A stretch of 64,000 nucleotides of DNA from Streptomyces armeniacus (GCF_003355155.1 NZ_CP031320.1:7788528-7852527); one strand, 5' to 3'. Shown: positions 16,520 to 26,496, numbered from the stretch's first letter. The notes: generated from the sequence alone by a model not told the origin. A program made the numbers and translations.

Positions 16520-17464
16520 GGGCGCGGTCGGGGCGGGGCCGCGGAGGTGGAGGTACGAGGGCGGGTGGTTGTTCAGCTCCGTCACCAACTCGTCGTACGC
16601 GGCGAGGGTTTCGTCGTCGGCCGTGTACGGATAGGTGGCACGCGTACGGGCGTCGGCGGTGAAGACGTCGTCCGCCGTCCAGTACGGCGACAGGCGTATG
16701 CCGACGCACTGCCCGTCCCACGGTTCGGCGACCGCGTCGACGACCTCGAGCAGCAGCCGTTCGCGGCGGGTGCCGTACGCGTCCGTTCGGTGGTTCAGCC
16801 GCGGGTTGAGGAACTGCGGGAGCAGCATCGATCCGTTGGCGGCGACCTCGACGCCGTCGAAGCCCGCGCGGCGGGCGTTGCGCGCGGCGGCACCGTATTC
16901 CGCGACCGTGGCGGCGATGTCCGCTGCGGTCAACTCGCGCGGAGTGACCGTCCGCTGGAAGCCGCCTCCGGTGAACACCCTCTCGCCGGGGTTCACGGGG
17001 GAGGGGCCGGCGGGTGGGGCGCCGTGGTGGTGGTCGGGGTGGGAGTTGGCGCCGGCGTGCCAGAGCTGGAGGACGATGCGGCCGCCGAGGGCGTGGACGA
17101 GGTCGGTGACACGGCGCCATGCGGTGACCTGGCGGTCGGTGTGGATGCCGGGGACGTGGGGGAAGCCGACGGCTCGCGGGCTGGTCCAGGTGCCTTCGGT
17201 GACGATGAGTCCGGCGGTGGCGCGCTGGGCGTAGTAGGCGGCGTGGAGGGCGGTGGGCGCGAGGTGCGGGTTGGTGGCGCGGGCACGGGTGATGGGCGCC
17301 ATGACCACGCGGTTGGGCAGCCGGAGGCCGCCGAGCTCGTACGGCCGCAGCAGGGCGGCCGTACGTGCGCCGGGTGCCGCCGGTGCGGACTGCGCGCTCT
17401 CTGCGTCCTGTGCGTCGTTGTCAGCACCCTGTGCGTCCGGTGCCGTTGTACGGGTGGTGGTCAT
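16514..17464 (-). CDS. NADH:flavin oxidoreductase (old yellow enzyme), 3' lost
   Basis: FMN-dependent ene-reductase reducing activated C=C bonds, cytoplasmic. The ATG at 17464 has GAGGAG upstream. The barrel begins after a 30-residue Ala/Asp-rich leader: LRLPNRVVMAPITRARA, LIVTEGTWTSP, QLWHAGANSHPDH (the H-A-x-N/H substrate-binding region), FDGVEVAANGSMLLPQFLNP, NHRTDAYG and the FMN-binding GIRLSPY. In-frame sequence ends at the GGCGCC join, and the C terminus is found inverted at 16424-16519. The full gene in the organism is probably intact. Confidence 0.88.
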
Positions 17465-17631
17465 CGTGCTGCTCCTCGATGTCGCGCCGATGCGGCGGGC
17501 CGTCCGCCGGGTGCTCGTTACGGGGACGGAGCGGAGCGGCGAAAGGTGACCGCGGGGCCGTCCCGGGGGCCGCCGCCCGCCGGACGTAAACCCGTAGGCG
17601 GTGCCACGGCGCCTCCCGTACGGTGCCCGCT

Positions 17632-18669
17632 ATGGCGGAATCCGCAGGGCACGACGGCACTTGCGCCGGAGACGGCTCCGGCAGTGGCACCGGGAACGGC
17701 TCCGGAGGCGGTTTCGGCGACGGCACCGGGAGTGGCTCGGGCTCCGGCGACGGCTCCGGGAGTGGCTCGGGCTCCGGCGACGGCTCCGGTACCGGCGATG
17801 ACCGGGACACCCGCAGCTCCAGCGAGCTGCTGGGGTTCGCGCCCGGCGCACGGGTGCTCATCGTCAACGCCGACGACTTCGGCATGTACCACGCCGTGAA
17901 CACCGCGGTGATCGACGCCATCGAGCAGGGCATCGCCAGTTCGTGCAGCCTGATGGTGCCCTGTCCCGGTGCGCCGGAGGCGATGCGGCTGCTGAGGGAG
18001 CGGCCGGAGATCCCGTTCGGTGTGCACCTGACGCTGTTCTGCGACACGGCACGCGCTCCCCACCAGTGGGGCCCGCTGGCCGCGCCGGAGAGTGTGCCGT
18101 CGCTGCTGGACGAGGAGGGTGAGCTGTTCTCGCCGGACGGAGTGCCCGAACTCCTGGCACAGGCGCGGCTCGAGGACGTGGAGCGCGAGTTCCGTGCGCA
18201 GATCAACGCCGTGCTCGCCGCCGGGCTGCGGCCGACGCATCTGGACTGGCACTGCCTGGCCGACGGCGGACGCGACGACATCTTCGACCTGACGGCTTCG
18301 CTTGCCGCGGAGCACGGCTTGGCCGTACGCGTCTGGCTGGACCCCGCACGCCGGAAGACGCGGCCGCGCGGACTGCCGGTCACCGACCATCCGTTCCTCG
18401 ACAGCTTCTCCCTCGGCCTCGACGGCAAGGCGGACCGCTACGCCGAACTCCTGCGCTCACTCCCCGCGGGGCTCAGCGAGTGGGCCGTGCATCCGGGACT
18501 CGACGACGCGGACGCGCGTACGGCCGACCCCGGAGGCTGGTCCGTGCGCAGCACCGACCACGCCTTCCTGACGTCGCCCCGGGCACGTGAACTCGTAGAC
18601 CGGGAGGGCGTCATCGTCACCGACTACCGCACCGTGCAGCGGCTCTGGCAGCGCGCCGCCTCCGCCTAG
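17632..18669 (+). CDS. YdjC/ChbG family carbohydrate deacetylase
   Basis: A 345-residue member of the YdjC family, metal-dependent deacetylases of chito-oligosaccharides. Metal and catalytic motifs are VLIVNADDFGM, GVHLTLF and THLDWHC. The first 60 residues are a Gly/Ser/Asp low-complexity tract (GSGSGDGSG units) with no signal peptide, unusual for the family and perhaps a disordered tether. TACGGT at 17619-17624 lies seven bases before ATG 17632, suggesting a leaderless transcript. An in-frame GTG at 17623 is an alternative start. No chitin-catabolic partner lies beside it. Confidence 0.85.
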   Translation: MAESAGHDGTCAGDGSGSGTGNGSGGGFGDGTGSGSGSGDGSGSGSGSGDGSGTGDDRDTRSSSELLGFAPGARVLIVNADDFGMYHAVNTAVIDAIEQGIASSCSLMVPCPGAPEAMRLLRERPEIPFGVHLTLFCDTARAPHQWGPLAAPESVPSLLDEEGELFSPDGVPELLAQARLEDVEREFRAQINAVLAAGLRPTHLDWHCLADGGRDDIFDLTASLAAEHGLAVRVWLDPARRKTRPRGLPVTDHPFLDSFSLGLDGKADRYAELLRSLPAGLSEWAVHPGLDDADARTADPGGWSVRSTDHAFLTSPRARELVDREGVIVTDYRTVQRLWQRAASA

Positions 18670-18827
18670 CGCGCACGGGCCCGCCGCGGCTGCGGGCGGC
18701 CACCGTACGGAGCAGCATGTGCGGTTGGTGGTCTCCGTACGGTGGTGTCGGGGCGGTGCACCGTTCCGCCCCTGTGGGCGTGATCTTCCCGATACCGTTG
18801 CGGGAGCGGCGAGTTGGGGGTGGCGCA

Positions 18828-21410
18828 GTGGAACCGTTCTCGGCGGCGGTGATCGCGGCGGTCGGCACGGTCTCCTCGGGAGCCCTGTCGGGGGCCGGCG
18901 GGGAGATGGGCAGGCGCAGTTCGGAGGCGCTTTTCGGGCTGCTGCGGCGCGGACGGCGCGCGGGTGCGTCCCCGGACGGTGATCCGTCCGGGCAACCCGA
19001 CGAGGGCCCCTCCGCGGCACCGGACGAGGAGCCGGAGGGTGAGCGGGAGGAAGACCACGCAGCCGGTGAGCCTGTCCTGCCGGTCACCGAGGAGGAGCGG
19101 CGCGCGCTTGCCGTACGGCTGCTGGAACACGCCCGCAGGTCACCCGAGTTCGCCCGCGAGGTGGCGGCCTGGGTGCGGGAGACGGAGTGGCTGGAGCCGC
19201 GCGCCGTGCCGGCGCTCGCGCACGGTGCGTCCCGGCCGCGGATGCTCCCTCCGGCGACGGCCGTGTTCACCGACCGGGAGGCGCTGCACGCGGAGATCAC
19301 CGGACTGCTGGACAGCGGGGAGCGGCCCGCGGGCGCGCCGGCGGTCGTCGTACTCGTCGGGCCCGGCGGCGTGGGGAAGAGTGCCGCGGCCGTGCACTGC
19401 GCGCACCTTCTCAGCGAACGTTTTCCGGACGGGCAGCTCTACACGGACCTCGCTGCCGCCGGCGCGGGGCCGGGGCCGGGCGGTGCGGCGGCGCCGTCGG
19501 AGGTGCTCGTACGGTTCCTGGACCGGCTCGGCGTGCCGCCCAGCCGCATGCCCGCGGACGAGCAGAGGCAGAGCGAGCTGTACCGCGACTGCGTGGCCGG
19601 CCGCCGCATGGTCGTCGTGCTCGACAACGCGGCGTCCGCGGCGCAGGTGGCGCCGCTGCTGCCGGCGGACTCCGGCTGCCTCGTGATCGTCACCAGCCGG
19701 CGCCGGCTGGACGGACTCGTGGCCGTCTCCGGCGCACGGCACATCACGCTCCCGCCACTGTCCGCGGCGGACTCCGTACGGCTGCTGGGCCGCATCGTCG
19801 GGCGCGAACGGATGGCGGGTCCGGAGGCGGAGGCCGGTGCGCGGGCGGTCGCGGAGAAGTGCGGCCGTCTGCCGCTGGCCCTGTGCGCGACGGGTGCGCG
19901 TTTCGCCGTACGCGAGCACCTCACCTGGCAGGCGATGGACCGGCAGCTGTCCGAACGGCTGACCGCGGAGGACACATCAGGTGCGGCAGGGACGGCAGGT
20001 GCGGCGGGCGCTGACGGCGGAGGAGGCGGTGGCATGGACGGCGGAGCCGCGGGAGGCCACCCGCCGGAGGGCGAGGGCCCTCCGGGAGCGGTGCACGCCG
20101 CGACCGACGCCACATACGGCGAACTGAGCCCGGAGGCCGCGCGCCTGTACCGCTCGACCGCCGTGTGGCCGTGGCCCGGCATCACCGTCGGGGCCGCCGC
20201 GCGAGCCGCCGGATCGGGCGAGGAGGAGGCCCGTACGGGACTGGAGGAGCTTGCCGGTGTCCACCTGCTGGAGGAGGTGGGCGAGGAGCGCTACCGCTTC
20301 CACGACCTCGTACGCCGGCACGCCCTGCGGCGCGCGGAGGCGGAGGACGGGTACGCGGGCATGGCTGCCGCCGTGCGCCGTACGGTGGGCTGGCACCTCG
20401 GGTGTGCGGCCGCCGCCGACCTCCGTGTCATTCCCGGGCGTTGGCGGCTCGGGCCCGCGTACCTGCGGCTGAGCCTCCCCGCGGACCGCGACGCCGCGGA
20501 CGGCGGAGCCGCGCTGGCGGAGCTGCGCCGCGAACGGGAGAACCTGGCGGCGGCGGTGCGGGCGGCCGAGGAGTACGGACTCGACGAGCTCGTGTGGCAG
20601 CTGTGCGAAGCGATGTGGGGCCTGCATCTGCGGCTCGGCTACCACCAGCAGTGGATCGACACGCACCGGAGGGGAGTCGAGGCCGCACGCCGCTGCGCGG
20701 AGGCGTTCGGGGACCCGCGGGCGGAGGGGCGGATGCTCGTACAGCTCGCCTTCGCCCACCTGGGGCGGGGCGGCGCGGAGGACGCCGGAGAGGCCGAAGC
20801 GGCTCTGGTGCGGGCAGCGGAGGCGGACGGACGGGCGCGGCACCACCGGGGTCAGGCGAGCGCCGTCGAGGCGCTGGGGCTGCTGCGGCTGAAGCAGTGG
20901 CGGTGGGCGGACGCGGAGGACTGCTTCGCCGAGGCGGGCCGGACCCTGGGCCGCATCGGGCCCGGCGACGACGGCGCGAACGACGTACCGCGCGCCCGGG
21001 CGCTGCTCGCACACCACCTCGGTCGCGCCCTGCGCGGGCAGGGCCGCCTCGAGGAGGCGGAACGCCGGCTGCACGGCGCCCTCGAGCAGTTCCGCGACCT
21101 CGCCGAACCCGACCTGTACAACCAGGCCCGCGTCCACATGAGCCTCGGCGAGACGCATCTGGACGGCGGCGACCCGGAGTTCGCCCGCACCTGCCTCGGC
21201 CAGGCGATCGCCACCCTCGGCAACGAGGGCGCCGCCCTGCAGCACGCCGACGCGGCGGAGCTGCGGGCCCGCTGCGCCAGGCAACTCGCCGACGCGGACG
21301 GCGAGGCGCACGACCTGCGGACCGCGCTCGGCCTGTACGAGGGGGCGGACGACACCGTGTCCGCCGCCCGGGTACGGGCGCGGCTGGCGGAGTTGGGCGC
21401 GGAGGACTGA
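18828..21410 (+). CDS. NB-ARC/TPR STAND ATPase
   Basis: 860 residues from a GTG at 18828 (GGGGGTG upstream); an in-frame start at 18717 would add 37 residues. Order: a small N-terminal segment (VEPFSAAVIAAVGTVSSGAL), an acidic disordered linker, a helical segment ending in ARRSPEFAREVAAWV, and then the NB-ARC ATPase. That domain shows P-loop VLVGPGGVGKSAAA, Walker B RMVVVLDNAAS, sensor VIVTSRRRL and GLPLA-like CGRLPLAL. A winged-helix region follows (EERYRFHDLVRRHALR) and then TPR-like helical repeats to the end. STAND proteins are ligand-triggered switches used in regulation (AfsR-like), cell death or phage sensing. No effector domain is recognised. It is monocistronic here. Confidence 0.85.
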   Translation: MEPFSAAVIAAVGTVSSGALSGAGGEMGRRSSEALFGLLRRGRRAGASPDGDPSGQPDEGPSAAPDEEPEGEREEDHAAGEPVLPVTEEERRALAVRLLEHARRSPEFAREVAAWVRETEWLEPRAVPALAHGASRPRMLPPATAVFTDREALHAEITGLLDSGERPAGAPAVVVLVGPGGVGKSAAAVHCAHLLSERFPDGQLYTDLAAAGAGPGPGGAAAPSEVLVRFLDRLGVPPSRMPADEQRQSELYRDCVAGRRMVVVLDNAASAAQVAPLLPADSGCLVIVTSRRRLDGLVAVSGARHITLPPLSAADSVRLLGRIVGRERMAGPEAEAGARAVAEKCGRLPLALCATGARFAVREHLTWQAMDRQLSERLTAEDTSGAAGTAGAAGADGGGGGGMDGGAAGGHPPEGEGPPGAVHAATDATYGELSPEAARLYRSTAVWPWPGITVGAAARAAGSGEEEARTGLEELAGVHLLEEVGEERYRFHDLVRRHALRRAEAEDGYAGMAAAVRRTVGWHLGCAAAADLRVIPGRWRLGPAYLRLSLPADRDAADGGAALAELRRERENLAAAVRAAEEYGLDELVWQLCEAMWGLHLRLGYHQQWIDTHRRGVEAARRCAEAFGDPRAEGRMLVQLAFAHLGRGGAEDAGEAEAALVRAAEADGRARHHRGQASAVEALGLLRLKQWRWADAEDCFAEAGRTLGRIGPGDDGANDVPRARALLAHHLGRALRGQGRLEEAERRLHGALEQFRDLAEPDLYNQARVHMSLGETHLDGGDPEFARTCLGQAIATLGNEGAALQHADAAELRARCARQLADADGEAHDLRTALGLYEGADDTVSAARVRARLAELGAED

Positions 21411-21476
21411 CGCGGACCGGACGGTGGGTCGCCGTACGGAGGCCTCCCGAGGGGCGGGCCGACGTCCGTACGGAGG

Positions 21477-22898
21477 CTATCCGCGGGGCGCGCCGTCATC
21501 CGTACGGAGCCGTTCGACGGTCACCCGGTGGCGGGCCGCACCCGTCCGTACGGTGATGCCGTGCGCCGTGTCCTCCAGCGGCTTCCCGGCGGCCAGCCAG
21601 GCGTGCAGTGCGGAGGCGTACGCGGCGGGGTCGCACAGGCGGGCCCTTCCGTCCCCGTACGGTGCCGCCGTCAGCCGCAGCAGGGTGCCGCCGCGGATGC
21701 GCACCGTACAGCGGTCGACGCCGGTGACGTACACGGCGAGTGCGCAGTACGGGTGGCGGGCGAGGACGTCCGCGGTCCAGGCGGCGGGCGGGCCCATACG
21801 CGGATCGTCCTCCGCGGCGGTGCGCACGATGACGTCGGCGGTGCTCAACTGGCCGGTGTCCGCGGTGTCCTCGGGCACCGCCAGGTGCGCGGCTTCCGGG
21901 CCCGTGTCCTCGGGTTCGTGTACGGGGCCGGCGTAGCGGGTGACGGCGACCTCCGGAGGGCCGGTGTCCACGAGCTGCGTCAGCACCCGTACGGGAGCGG
22001 TGCGTTCGGCGGGTTCGTACGGAGGGAGCGGCAGCGGGTCGAGCCGCGCGGCGTGTCTGGCGGGCTCGGGGATGCCGATGAGGCCGTAGAAGAGCCCGCG
22101 CAGCAGCCCGGCGGACTCGCCCGGAGAAGAACTGGTCTGGGCGGCCAGCGCGGCGTAGCGGTCCCGTTCGTGGGCGTCGACCACATGGTCGATCTGCGCG
22201 CGCAGGCTCCCGTGGCTGCCGTACGGGCGCAGCCTGGGCGCGGCGCGGCCGAGCGCGGCGACGGGCGAGCCCGGGTCGAGATCGCCGTCCGGGAAGGCGG
22301 CGAGCAGGACGGGAGTGCCCAGGGAGGCGGCGTAGAAGGTGACACTGCCGTGGTCGCCGAGCACGCAGTCCGCCGCGATCAGCGCCTGCCGCCAGCCCTC
22401 GAGCGGGGGTATGAGGGTGAGTCCGGCGCGGCGGGCGCGTTCCAGCCAGGCCCGGAGCTGGCCGGGGCCGTGGCCGTACCAGATGTTCGGGTGCAGAACG
22501 GCCACCGTGCGGTACTCGTCGGCGGGGAGTTCGGAGGCGATCCGGGGGAGCAGCCAGGGGAGGGGACCGGCTGCGGTGTCATCGCCGCCCTCCGGAATGG
22601 TGCCGTCGTGGCTGTCGCCGAAGAGGGAACGGGGCGACCAGGTGGAGCTGAGCACGACGAGCCGCTGCTCCGGTCCCACGCCCAGCGCGCGGCGGAAGGC
22701 CGCGCGCTGGGGCAGGGCGGCGAGGAGGCGGTCGTAGCAGGGGTCGCCGGCCAGTACGGCGGTGGGAACAGCCTCTGGGCACGCGGAGCCCAGCCGTTCG
22801 AGCTGCTCCGGGTGGGACAGGACGGTGGCGGCGGCGACGGGGCGCCCGTCCTCGAGGAGCCAGTCGGGGGAGAGCCCGAAGACCGGCGGTGGGCGGTG
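21477..22898 (-). CDS. Glycosyltransferase-like protein, N-terminus lost
   Basis: C-terminal two-thirds of a Streptomyces family often labelled translation initiation factor 2 by mistake. It resembles CDP-glycerol glycerophosphotransferase or GT-B enzymes. Conserved stretches are VFGLSPDWLL, LSHPEQLERL, VAVLHPNIWYGHG and ADCVLGDHGSVTFYAASLG, the GDHGSVTFY segment resembling a nucleotide-binding loop. The N-terminal 100-150 residues expected in relatives are absent. The reading frame upstream of about 22898 passes into LuxR-derived sequence in another frame. The break falls in a CCACCGCCCACCGCC low-complexity stretch, suggesting a misjoin. Confidence 0.7.
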   Translation of the reverse strand, partial: HRPPPVFGLSPDWLLEDGRPVAAATVLSHPEQLERLGSACPEAVPTAVLAGDPCYDRLLAALPQRAAFRRALGVGPEQRLVVLSSTWSPRSLFGDSHDGTIPEGGDDTAAGPLPWLLPRIASELPADEYRTVAVLHPNIWYGHGPGQLRAWLERARRAGLTLIPPLEGWRQALIAADCVLGDHGSVTFYAASLGTPVLLAAFPDGDLDPGSPVAALGRAAPRLRPYGSHGSLRAQIDHVVDAHERDRYAALAAQTSSSPGESAGLLRGLFYGLIGIPEPARHAARLDPLPLPPYEPAERTAPVRVLTQLVDTGPPEVAVTRYAGPVHEPEDTGPEAAHLAVPEDTADTGQLSTADVIVRTAAEDDPRMGPPAAWTADVLARHPYCALAVYVTGVDRCTVRIRGGTLLRLTAAPYGDGRARLCDPAAYASALHAWLAAGKPLEDTAHGITVRTGAARHRVTVERLRTDDGAPRG

Positions 22899-22917
22899 GG
22901 CGGTGGGGTGCCGGAGG

Positions 22918-23196
22918 CGTGGAGCGGACGCCGAGTGTGCGGAGGCGACGCGGCCGCGGGGCTTGGAGGGTCGTGACACTCAGGGACATGCGGGAGGCAG
23001 CCTCCTGGGTGGTGGCGCCGTCGCCGACCAGGACCGCGATGCGTTCCTCGCTGGCCGTGAGGGCCGGGAACACCCGTACCTCTCCGGGCTGTTCGAGGCC
23101 GGCGAGGCCGCGGCCCGCCTGGTCCGCCCAGGCGCGTGCGCCGCAGCCGACGCACACCTCACCGACACGCCCCGAGCCCGCACCCGCACCAGCCAC
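22918..23196 (-). pseudogene. LuxR-family C-terminal HTH fragment
   Basis: A frame reading CGARAWADQA, LEQPGEVRVFPALTASEERI, AVLVGDGATTQEAASRMSLS and LRTLGVRST matches the C-terminal end of large LuxR regulators. The recognition helix region is slightly garbled (SVTTLQAPRPRRLRTLGVRS). No upstream sensor or ATPase domain is present, and the fragment is followed directly by the truncated glycosyltransferase-like gene. It is a remnant or misassembly, not a functional gene. Confidence 0.7.
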
Positions 23197-23203
23197 TTCA
23201 CAG

Positions 23204-23243
23204 CACTTCGCCCCGCCGAGCTCACACTCGGCGGGGCGAAGTG
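23204..23243. terminator. 17-bp perfect hairpin
   Basis: CACTTCGCCCCGCCGAG (23204-23220) pairs with its reverse complement at 23227-23243 around a six-base loop. It lies 124 bp past the 5'-nucleotidase stop and is a strong terminator candidate for that minus-strand gene. Confidence 0.75.
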
Positions 23244-23366
23244 ATCAGACCCCCGAATTAGCCAACAGCGTCCGACAGAGGGCGAGGGCCGTCGTCATGC
23301 GTCACGTCGCGTCACGGCCGGGGACCGGCCGCCGCCGTACGGGCGTGGGCGCCGTACGGGTGCGGG

Positions 23367-25238
23367 TTACTGCACGACCTTGATGCGGTCCGCCGCCGGT
23401 GCGTCCAGTGGCTTGTCCGCAGAGGAGTTGGCCGTCAGGTACGTCTCCAGTGCCGCCAGGTCGTCCCCGCCGACCAGCGGGTTCTTGCCTTCCGCCAGGG
23501 TCGGGAAGCCGTCGCCGCCGCCCGCGAGGAAGCTGTTGACGGCCACCCGGTACGTGGCGCCCGGGTCCAGCGGCTTGTCGTTCAGCCGTACCGAGTCGGC
23601 CACCACGCGGTCCGCGCCGGACTTCGTGAGGTCGAGCGTGTACGTGAGGCCCGCGGACGGCTGGAGCACCTTCGGTGAGGCCTCGTTGTCGCCGCTGACC
23701 TGCTCCCGCAGCACCTGGAGGAGCTGTTCGCCGGTCAGGTCGGCCAGGTTGACCGTGTTGGAGAACGGCTGGACGGTGAAGCCCTCCGCGTACGTCACCA
23801 CGCCGTCGCCCTCGTCGCCGGACGCGGCGTGCTGGAGGTCGGAGCGGATGCCGCCGGGGTTCATCAGTGCCAGGTCGGCGCCCTCGTCCTGCTCCTTGGC
23901 GTGGGCGAGTTGCGCGTCGGCGACGAGGTCGCCGAGCGGCGACTCGGGTGTCTTGGCGCCGCGCCCCGGGATGTCCTCGGAGATCCAGCCGATGGGCCGC
24001 TTCGCGACCGGTTCGGCCAGCTTGCCCCAGCGCTGGATGAGTTCGGTCATGTCCTTCGCCTTGGGCTGCTCGCGGCTCACGACGTGGTTCGCGGCGGCCA
24101 CCTTGGTGCGGACGATGTCCTTGGTGGCGCGGTCGTACGTGAGGGTCGTGTCCGTGTACAGCTTGCCGAACGACGCCGCCGAGGTGACCGTACGCGGGGT
24201 GCCGGACGGGTCCGGGATGGTGCACGCGTACGCCTCGTGCGTGTGCCCGGTGACCAGCGCGTCCACCTCGGAGCTGGTGCCCTTGGCGATGGCGGCGATG
24301 GGTCCGGAGATGCCGTCGCCGTCACCGGGGCTGTCGCAGTCGTAGTTGTACGCGGGGCTGGCCGGGGAGCCGCCCTCGTGCACGAGCGCGACGACCGCGT
24401 TGACGCCCTTCCGCTTCAGCACCTTGGCGTACTTGTCGATGGTCTCGATCTCGTCGTGGAACTCCAGGCCCTTCACGCCGTCCGCCGACACGATGTCCGG
24501 AGTGCCCTCCAGCGTGACGCCGACGAAGCCGATCTTCACGCCCTTGTGCTGCCACACGTGGTACGGCTTCAGGATCGGCTTGCCGGTCTTCTCGTCGGTG
24601 ACGTTCGCGGCGAGGTACGGGTAGTCGGCGCCGCCGAACTCACGGCCTTCCTCGTAGCAGCCGTCCTCGGGGTGGCAGCCGCCGTTCTGGAGGCGTTCCA
24701 GTTCGGCGCGGCCCTCGTCGAACTCGTGGTTGCCGACGGACGTCACGTCCAGGTCCAGCTTGTTCATCGCCTCGACGGTCGGCTCGTCGTGGAACAGCCC
24801 GGACAGCAGCGGGCTGCCGCCCACCATGTCGCCGGCGGCGGCCGTGACCGAGTACGGGTGGTCCTTGCGGGCGTCCCGGAGGCTGGAGGCGAGGTACTCG
24901 GCGCCGCCCGCATCGACGTCCTTCGTCGAGCCGTCCGGCTGGAGTTCGGACACCTTGCCGGAGGAGCCCTGGGGCGGTTCGAGGTTGCCGTGGAAGTCGT
25001 TGAACGACAGCATCTGGACGTCGACCGTACGGCCGCCGCGGGTGCCTTGGGGTACGTCTGCGGATGCGTCTGCGGGCGCGTCGGCCGAACTGCGCTGCGT
25101 GGCGGAGGACGTGGCGTCCTCCGAGCTCTCGGCGTTCGCCGGTACGGCCGCCGACAGCAGTCCGGCGGCGGTGGCCAGCGCGGCGGCGACCGTGGTCAAC
25201 CGGCCCGCACGGCGTCTGCGTTGGGAAGTCGCTGCCAT
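23367..25238 (-). CDS. Secreted 5'-nucleotidase/metallophosphatase
   Basis: A 623-residue exported enzyme of the UshA type. The ATG at 25238 opens a signal peptide (RRRRAGRLTTVAAALATAAG, cleaved near ANA). The N-terminal calcineurin-like domain carries the dinuclear metal motifs SFNDFHGNLEP, AAGDMVGGSPL, GNHEFDEG, HEGG and TGHTHEAYAC. The C-terminal nucleotidase domain has NPGGIRSDL and VNSFLAGGGDGFP, which hold the substrate ring. It releases nucleosides and phosphate outside the cell. There is no cell-wall sorting signal, so it is probably free or loosely bound. Confidence 0.93.
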   Translation of the reverse strand: MAATSQRRRRAGRLTTVAAALATAAGLLSAAVPANAESSEDATSSATQRSSADAPADASADVPQGTRGGRTVDVQMLSFNDFHGNLEPPQGSSGKVSELQPDGSTKDVDAGGAEYLASSLRDARKDHPYSVTAAAGDMVGGSPLLSGLFHDEPTVEAMNKLDLDVTSVGNHEFDEGRAELERLQNGGCHPEDGCYEEGREFGGADYPYLAANVTDEKTGKPILKPYHVWQHKGVKIGFVGVTLEGTPDIVSADGVKGLEFHDEIETIDKYAKVLKRKGVNAVVALVHEGGSPASPAYNYDCDSPGDGDGISGPIAAIAKGTSSEVDALVTGHTHEAYACTIPDPSGTPRTVTSAASFGKLYTDTTLTYDRATKDIVRTKVAAANHVVSREQPKAKDMTELIQRWGKLAEPVAKRPIGWISEDIPGRGAKTPESPLGDLVADAQLAHAKEQDEGADLALMNPGGIRSDLQHAASGDEGDGVVTYAEGFTVQPFSNTVNLADLTGEQLLQVLREQVSGDNEASPKVLQPSAGLTYTLDLTKSGADRVVADSVRLNDKPLDPGATYRVAVNSFLAGGGDGFPTLAEGKNPLVGGDDLAALETYLTANSSADKPLDAPAADRIKVVQ

Positions 25239-25434
25239 GGTGTCCTGGATCCCCCTCGGGTGGTGGGCTGGTGGGCAGGCGGACGGCAGCTTACGGTCAA
25301 CGCGCGTAGCGTGTCAGGGGCACGACGATGAAGTCTGCGTTTCGCCACGGTGCGGCCACGGAGCGGGCACGGCGCCCCCGCGTGCACACCCCGGACCGAG
25401 ACCGCGGCTGCGCACACCGATTAGGCTCCTTCTC

Positions 25435-26331
25435 ATGAGCGACGTGGTGGTTGTGGACGAAGTGTCGCCCGGGGTCGTACGGGAGGCACAGGACCTGATC
25501 GACGCGGCAGCCCGTACGGACGGGCAGCCCGCCGTCTCCGAACAGGGCCGGCTCCAGCTGCGCGGCGGCCGCCGCACGGGCGTACGGCATCTGCTGCTCC
25601 GGAACGACGGCGAACTCGTCGGATACGCCCAGCTCGAGGACACCGACCCCGTCGAGGCACCGGCCGGTGAACTCGTCGTACACCCCGGGCACCGGGGCCG
25701 CGGCTACGGCCGCCAGCTCGGGCAGGCGCTCCTCGACACCTCCGGCAAACGGCTGCGCATGTGGGCGCACGGCGGCCACCCGGCGGCCCGGCACCTCGCG
25801 CAGCTCCTCGGCCTGACGCTCTTCCGCGAACTCCGCCAGCTGCGGCGGCCCCTCGCCGACCTCGAACTCGCCGAACCGTCCTTCCCGGCGGGCGTGACCG
25901 TACGCACCTTCGTACCGGGCGACGACGACGCGGCCTGGCTCGCCCTGAACGCCGCTGCCTTCGCCCACCACCCGGAACAGGGCAGCCTCGGCCAGCGCGA
26001 CCTGGACGACCGCAAGGCGCAGCCGTGGTTCGACCCCAGGGGTTTCTTCCTGGCCGTTCGCGGGGGACGGCTGGTCGGCTTCCACTGGACGAAGGTGCAC
26101 AGCGCGGAGCAGCTGGGCGAGGTGTACGTCCTGGGCGTCGCCCCGGAGGAACAGGGCAGCGGCCTCGGCCGCGCCCTCACCACCCTCGGCCTCCGCCACC
26201 TGGCCCGCGACCGTGGCCTCCCGACGGCGATGCTGTACGTGGACGCGGACAACGTGCCGGCGATGACGGTGTACGAGCGGTTGGGTTTCCGCACGCACGA
26301 GACGGATCTCATGTACCGCACGGAGACGTAG
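25435..26331 (+). CDS. mshD: Mycothiol synthase
   Basis: Acetyl-CoA:Cys-GlcN-Ins acetyltransferase, the last step of mycothiol biosynthesis. 298 residues with two tandem GNAT domains. The first has the acetyl-CoA loop [14 protein letters not shown] and the second [32 protein letters not shown] and [18 protein letters not shown] are also typical. TAGGCT at 25422-25427 lies seven bases before the ATG and there is no Shine-Dalgarno, so the mRNA is probably leaderless. Its presence confirms an actinobacterial source. Confidence 0.93.
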   Translation: MSDVVVVDEVSPGVVREAQDLIDAAARTDGQPAVSEQGRLQLRGGRRTGVRHLLLRNDGELVGYAQLEDTDPVEAPAGELVVHPGHRGRGYGRQLGQALLDTSGKRLRMWAHGGHPAARHLAQLLGLTLFRELRQLRRPLADLELAEPSFPAGVTVRTFVPGDDDAAWLALNAAAFAHHPEQGSLGQRDLDDRKAQPWFDPRGFFLAVRGGRLVGFHWTKVHSAEQLGEVYVLGVAPEEQGSGLGRALTTLGLRHLARDRGLPTAMLYVDADNVPAMTVYERLGFRTHETDLMYRTET

Positions 26332-26342
26332 CCGTTGCCCTC

Positions 26343-26444
26343 CAGCCCGTCCGGCGCTTGAGGACGGCCCCCGGCCACGATGGCGCCGCGGTCGCGCGAC
26401 GTGGGTGTGGGCGCATACCCAGCCCGTCCGGCGCTTGAGGACGG
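26343..26444. repeat. Two direct copies of the CAGCCCGTCCGGCG..TTGAGGACGG element
   Basis: Copies at 26343-26367 and 26420-26444 are in the same orientation after the mshD stop. They belong to the same family as the inverted pair at 5.5 kb. Confidence 0.75.
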
Positions 26445-26496
26445 CCCCCGGCCACCGCGGGCTCGCCCGTCCGCGACGGACCGGTAGGGTCACCGC

